Positions 7,001 through 10,005 of a DNA stretch of 10,005 nucleotides are shown piece by piece (the stretch's first letter is position 1; the number at the start of each line of letters is the position of its first letter). Source of the stretch: CAVSWN01 sp046728115 (GTDB lineage: Bacteria > Acidobacteriota > Vicinamibacteria > Vicinamibacterales > CAVVIG01); the NCBI GenBank assembly GCA_046728115.1, contig JBKPDW010000595.1, positions 1 to 10,005 on the forward strand. The letters are read 5' to 3'. The notes under the pieces are model-generated. The model searched no databases. It had not been told where the DNA came from and saw nothing but the letters and a program-made list of their open reading frames with translations. A program made the translations under genes and the position numbers.

Positions 7001-7550
7001 CAAAACCTCAGCGTGAAGCCTGAAGGTTTCGCGGGCGCCGGTGATTGCATTGCGAACGGCCTTGTTTCGTCCGCGGGGACCGGCTCGCCTGGCCGCTCGA
7101 AGATCACCTGTTGACGGTTCATCAGCCCATCGATCCCGGCGCCGAACGACATGCACAAGCCGCCGTGCAGGGCGATCGACATCGGCACGATGCCTCGAAT
7201 GTGCGTCTTCCGCAAATACAAGCCCTGAATCAGTCCCAGCGCGCCGCAGACGATGAATCCGTTGCGTGCGCCGTTGCGCACGGAGTCGTCGACGCGCCGC
7301 TGGATGCGGCGGATATCCGATTCATTCCATCGTGAGGGCCGCGCCGGCTGACACTCACTTCGACGTCCGACACGGAGACCTTGTAAATCAGTCCACGGAC
7401 TTCGTGTCCATAGACATCGAGGAGCCGGACCGGATCGCGATAACGCGCGACCGCTCTGAGTTCTGACAACGATCGCGCGGTGTCCTGCGCCTGCGCGCGT
7501 ACGGCGCCGCCGATCATGATCAGGAAGACTGCCACGCTCGTCTTGATCAT
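7000..7550 (-). pseudogene. Small exported/membrane protein of unknown function, broken by one frameshift
   Basis: The 5' part starts at ATG 7550 (MIKTSVAVFLIMIGGAVRAQAQ, a Sec signal peptide cleaved near AQA-Q). It runs 71 codons through LLDVYGHEVRGLIYKVSV to SVSRRG. The match then continues in another frame from 7338: PSRWNESDIRRIQRRVDDSV, a Gly-rich hydrophobic stretch (GFIVCGALGLIQG), GAGIDGLMNRQQVIFERP, and an end at GFTLRF with a stop at 7000. One missing base in the GGCCC run at 7336-7340 (plus-strand coordinates) explains the shift; repaired, the protein would be 183 aa. The layout, signal peptide plus an element described by its own domain-like verb phrase LxDxxGxEVRGxI then DIRRIxRRxDDS and a glycine-rich hairpin, recurs in acidobacterial proteins of unknown function. 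It is either a real pseudogene or a sequencing error. No clear ribosome binding site is seen. Confidence 0.65.
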
Positions 7551-7657
7551 GGCGGCAGATGATATGCGAAAACGGCTGAGCATCGTGCGCGAATCTGCAA
7601 CCAAAGATTTCGCGCAACGCACGGATGGTGACCGTAAGTAACGCCGCCCCCTGCGTC

Positions 7658-7698
7658 TGCCAGACTTCGCCGGCCATTCGGCGGGCTTCGTCTTGGCA
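7658..7698. terminator. Stable hairpin just downstream of the aminotransferase gene
   Basis: TGCCAGAC (7658-7665) pairs with GTCTTGGCA (7690-7698, one bulged base). An inner stem GCCGGCC/GGCGGGC (7669-7675/7680-7686, one mismatch) encloses ATTC, with symmetric TTC/TTC internal loops. It lies 33 bp past the stop of the minus-strand aminotransferase and upstream of the broken small gene. No T-run follows on the minus strand, so a Rho-independent terminator is possible but not proven. A dispersed palindromic repeat is the alternative. Confidence 0.4.
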
Positions 7699-7730
7699 AG
7701 GCCATTAGCTCTCGTTTGTGCATCGCTGAC

Positions 7731-8906
7731 TCAACGCGCCCCCGCCGCCGTCGAACCCGTCGTCAAGATCTTTCGAAACACGTCGACCGCCTGGCGCATT
7801 TCCGCCATCGTGCCGAGCGTGATGCGCGAATGCGTGTTCTCGAACGGCGGGAAGTCGCGGCCGACCTGCACCTTGAGCGCGGCGCACGCGTCGCGAAACA
7901 CCTTCGCAGGCCGTTTGAGATCCACGAAGATGCAGTTCGTGTGCGAGTCGGCAGCCTCGAACTTGAGGTCGCGGAACGCCTGCAGCGTGAAGTCGCGCAC
8001 GCGCGCGTTCTCGGCGCGCTCTTCGTCGATGTGCTGCGGATCCTTTAGCGACGCCATCCCGGCGGCGGCGCTCAGCGTGTTGATGCTTCCCAGGTTCCAC
8101 GCGCGCGCAATCGCCTGCACCGTGTCGGGCTGGCCGATCGCGTAGCCGAGACGCAGGCCCGCCATGCCGTGCGCCTTGGAGAACGATCGGGTCACGAACA
8201 CGCCGGGGAGGTCGCGCGTGAGCGGCACGGCGGTCTTGACGTTGGGATCGTGGACGTAGTCGATGTACGCCTCGTCGATCAGGATCCGCGTGTCGGGCGA
8301 GCTCTGTTTGACGCGGCGAACGAATCGCTCCACGGCCGCCGCGTTGTGCACCGTGCCGGTCGGGTTGTTCGGATTGCAGAAGAACACCAGGCCGGCGCCT
8401 TTGGCGGCTTCGGCCATCGCGTCGAGGTCGAGTCCCATCGATCGATCGACGCGAATGAACTTGACCTCGGCGCCGATGCGCCGCGCGGCCTGGTCGGGCG
8501 TGCCGTAGGTCGGCGCCGCCGTGACGAGCGGCTTGCTGGCCGAGCAGAACACACGGGCCGCACCCTCGAGGATCGGGCCCGATCCCGTGCCGACGATGAC
8601 GTGATCGCGGCTGACTTTGTAGAGATCGGCGATCGTGTCCGCGAGATCGCCGGTGTAATCAGGCGGATATCCCCGTCCGACGCGCGGCGAGATCGCATGC
8701 TGCAGGGCCTCGATGGTTTTCCGGCCGGGTCCACGCGCGTTCTCGTTGGAGCTGATGCGGATGAAGCCGCCGTCATCGGGCGGCTGCAGCGCGCCCGATT
8801 CAAAGGCCATCGCCTCGCGGCCGCGGCCGATGATGAACGAGCTGGTCAGCAACCCGGCGCTGCCCACGCCCAAATCTCTGAAGAAGCGCCGACGCGATGA
8901 CGGCAT
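7731..8906 (-). CDS. Tat-exported HisC-like PLP-dependent aminotransferase (fold type I)
   Basis: 391 aa from ATG 8906, chosen because AAGGAGGA (8911-8918) sits four bases upstream and the reading begins with a Tat signal. An in-frame extension to 9050 is rejected. The signal is SSRRRFFRDLGVG (3-15) followed by a weakly hydrophobic stretch, so the folded, cofactor-loaded enzyme is probably exported by the twin-arginine route. Fold-type I landmarks: SSNENARGPG (52-61), GTGSG (106-110), NPNNPTG (178-184), DEAYIDY (211-217; Asp211 and Tyr214 hold PLP), SFSKAHGMAGLRLGY with Schiff-base Lys244 (241-255), and RITLG (361-365) with the substrate-carboxylate Arg361. It is closest to histidinol-phosphate aminotransferases, but export argues against histidine synthesis; the substrate is unknown. 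It is monocistronic, with no his genes nearby. Confidence 0.93.
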   Translation of the reverse strand: MPSSRRRFFRDLGVGSAGLLTSSFIIGRGREAMAFESGALQPPDDGGFIRISSNENARGPGRKTIEALQHAISPRVGRGYPPDYTGDLADTIADLYKVSRDHVIVGTGSGPILEGAARVFCSASKPLVTAAPTYGTPDQAARRIGAEVKFIRVDRSMGLDLDAMAEAAKGAGLVFFCNPNNPTGTVHNAAAVERFVRRVKQSSPDTRILIDEAYIDYVHDPNVKTAVPLTRDLPGVFVTRSFSKAHGMAGLRLGYAIGQPDTVQAIARAWNLGSINTLSAAAGMASLKDPQHIDEERAENARVRDFTLQAFRDLKFEAADSHTNCIFVDLKRPAKVFRDACAALKVQVGRDFPPFENTHSRITLGTMAEMRQAVDVFRKILTTGSTAAGAR

Positions 8907-8910
8907 GGAG

Positions 8911-8918
8911 TCCTCCTT
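8911..8918 (-). promoter_or_regulatory. Strong ribosome binding site for the aminotransferase
   Basis: On the minus strand AAGGAGGA is followed by CTCC and then ATG (8906). It is the best Shine-Dalgarno match in the window and decides the start codon of the downstream gene. Confidence 0.85.
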
Positions 8919-8982
8919 CCACCGCTGACCATCGGACAACCCGACGGTCCTGCAGTGCGTAACGGGCCGAAACGGCACGTAG

Positions 8983-9075
8983 TATACGTGTTTCAAGGTG
9001 CCGGTCGTCGTGGGCGATCCGGCGCCCCCGGCGATCACGGTCATGCTCAACTGGCCGAAAGCGCTGCAAAGATGA
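8983..9075 (+). pseudogene. C-terminal stub of a kinase/PD40-type protein
   Basis: The plus frame from 8983 (after a TAG at 8980) reads FKVPVVVGDPAPPAITVM then LNWPKALQR and TGA at 9073-9075. This is the characteristic end of acidobacterial kinase-PD40 and related propeller proteins (pattern PAITVVLNW followed by a short basic tail). It parallels the end of the intact kinase in this window (VVVTLNW then a basic tail). Only about 25 codons remain; the sequence just upstream contains the divergent promoter region of the aminotransferase. It is probably the scar of a deleted kinase gene. There is no start codon and no domain, so it is not functional. Confidence 0.6.
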
Positions 9076-9149
9076 CGTTTGTCAGCCTAGCCGCTGCGTT
9101 CCAGGTTTACGCCGCAAGCAAGACCGTGCCCCTGATCGTTAACGTAGGT

Positions 9150-9281
9150 CGGCTTCTGACGGTTCGCGCGCGCGTGACCGTCGAAGAACCTGGCCGCGAA
9201 CTCTTCGAGTGTGCGCCCTTTCTGCTTCGGTTTGGGCACACCGTGTTGCAGCACATGCCGCTCAAGATCGTCACTGCATCG
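9150..9281 (-). pseudogene. N-terminal fragment of a phage-type tyrosine integrase
   Basis: The minus-strand frame reads LERHVLQHGVPKPKQKGRTL then EEFAARFFDGHARANRQKP. That is the N-terminal core-binding (SAM-like) segment common in bacterial phage integrases (pattern PTLEEFAPRFLDGYARANRQKPS). The expected continuation (a K-E-x-I-L-R-x-H-L block) is not found in any frame past 9150, and a stop follows at 9087. The catalytic R-H-R-Y domain is absent. The frame is open upstream only because it is antisense to the GH51 gene. It is probably the debris of an integrated element. Confidence 0.6.
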
Positions 9282-9404
9282 CATGGCCGCACCCGATCGA
9301 TTTGTTCGAGCCAGCGCGATAACGTGAAAGGCGCGTGAGACGGCTGGGACCGCTACAATGGCGCCTGGAGCGCAGATGGCCGAGGCGTTCACCTGCACGG
9401 CGTC

Positions 9405-10005
9405 TTGACGATTGATCGCCGCCGCGTCCTGTGTGGGCTCGGCGGCGCCGGCGCGCTGCTCGCGGGCGGTTCCTGGCTCGAACTGATCGGATCCGCGCAG
9501 GCCGGTCGGAGCCCCGCACGCGTGAGCATCGCGCCGCTCCGTGGCGTGAGCGATTTCGATCGACGACTCTTCGGTTCCTTCCTGGAGCACCTCGGGCGGG
9601 CAATCTACACGGGCATTTATGAACCCGGCTCGCCGCTGGCCGATCCTGGCGGCTTTCGCACGGATGTCGCGCGCGAGGTCCGCGAGCTTGGCGTCCCCAT
9701 CGTTCGCTATCCAGGAGGAAACTTCGTCTCGGGCTACAACTGGCTCGATGGCGTCGGCCCAAAGGCCCAGCGGCCAACCGTTCTCGATCGCGCGTGGAAT
9801 TCGCTCGAGACGAACCAGTTCGGCACCAACGAATTCATCGACTGGTGCCGGTTGGTGGGCGCCGAGCCGTTGCTGGGGATGAACTTCGGCACCGGCACGG
9901 CGGAGCAGGCGGTCGCCTACGTCGAGTACTGCAACGTCGACCGCGGCACGAAATGGAGCGACCTGCGGCGCGCGCACGGCTATGCCCAGCCGCACAACGT
10001 TCGCT
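9405..10005 (+). CDS. Alpha-L-arabinofuranosidase, GH51, Tat-exported, 3' end outside the window
   Basis: First 200 codons of an exo-enzyme that removes arabinofuranose from arabinoxylan or arabinan side chains. The start is TTG at 9405: the frame has no ATG or GTG upstream before a stop at 9336, and TIDRRRVLCGLGGAGALLAG (2-21) is a twin-arginine signal that fits there. No clear Shine-Dalgarno is visible. Mature-domain landmarks: FGSFLEHLGRAIYTGIYEPG (56-75, with the conserved Glu61 of the substrate site), RYPGGNFVSGYNWLDGVGP (101-119), LETNQFGTNEFIDWCRLVG (134-152), and LGMNFGTGTAEQAVAYVEYC (157-176). The last residues, HGYAQPHNVR, come just before the usual acid/base motif (W-x-x-GNE), which lies off the right edge. 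GH51 enzymes are usually about 500 aa, so roughly 60% of the gene is missing. Export fits a degrader of plant cell-wall polysaccharide. Confidence 0.93.
   Translation, partial: MTIDRRRVLCGLGGAGALLAGGSWLELIGSAQAGRSPARVSIAPLRGVSDFDRRLFGSFLEHLGRAIYTGIYEPGSPLADPGGFRTDVAREVRELGVPIVRYPGGNFVSGYNWLDGVGPKAQRPTVLDRAWNSLETNQFGTNEFIDWCRLVGAEPLLGMNFGTGTAEQAVAYVEYCNVDRGTKWSDLRRAHGYAQPHNVR

Noticed and set aside
8981..8986. TATACT on the minus strand as a -10 box for the aminotransferase
   Set aside because: No acceptable -35 hexamer lies 16-18 bases upstream, and it overlaps the kinase stub. Possible but unsupported.
8907..9050. 48-residue N-terminal extension of the aminotransferase
   Set aside because: A perfect Shine-Dalgarno and a Tat leader mark ATG8906. 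The extension is antisense to the kinase/PD40 stub.
9087..9995. 302-aa open frame on the minus strand
   Set aside because: Most of it is antisense to the GH51 gene, whose plus-strand translation matches the family throughout. Only the 44 codons at 9150-9281 resemble a real protein and are listed as an integrase fragment.
1..10005. CRISPR array, tRNA or rRNA genes
   Set aside because: No regularly spaced direct repeats, and no cloverleaf or rRNA-like sequence seen on either strand.

Overview
GC-rich accessory DNA from a soil-type bacterium. The best guess is Acidobacteriota (Vicinamibacteria-like). Reasons: a serine/threonine kinase fused to TolB/PD40 propeller repeats, a Tat-exported aminotransferase, a GH51 arabinofuranosidase, group II introns and many decayed gene fragments. 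The taxonomy is inference; there is no marker gene in the window.

Layout. Positions 1-1847 are most of a group II intron (5' end off the left edge) with a 421-aa reverse transcriptase/maturase and a well-formed domain V and VI. It is followed without a gap by 1848-2628, the 3' part of a second, different group II intron: the C-terminal half of its RT, then its own domains V and VI. The second RT resumes at the residues that normally follow the YADD catalytic motif, so the window shows a nested intron (twintron), with the inner element inside the polymerase active site of the outer element's RT. Positions 2629-3430 hold no gene I can support. Positions 3369-3725 hold several inverted repeats, one with 25-bp arms. 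At 3797-3978 is the frameshifted tail of a metallo-beta-lactamase-fold hydrolase.

Positions 4046-6778 encode the intact kinase-PD40 receptor (+). On the minus strand follow a three-frame remnant of a serine recombinase (6823-7000), a small secreted/membrane protein broken by one frameshift (7000-7550), and an intact Tat-signal HisC-like aminotransferase (7731-8906) with a perfect Shine-Dalgarno. Between it and the right edge are the last codons of a second kinase/PD40-type protein (8983-9075, +) and an N-terminal piece of a phage-type tyrosine integrase (9150-9281, -). A Tat-exported GH51 alpha-L-arabinofuranosidase starts at a TTG codon at 9405 and runs off the right edge.

The window reads as a site of repeated insertion and decay: two nested retroelements, two recombinase/integrase fragments and three broken or truncated host genes between a few intact genes for sensing, sugar hydrolysis and amino-group chemistry. 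No operon links the intact genes; they sit on alternating strands.
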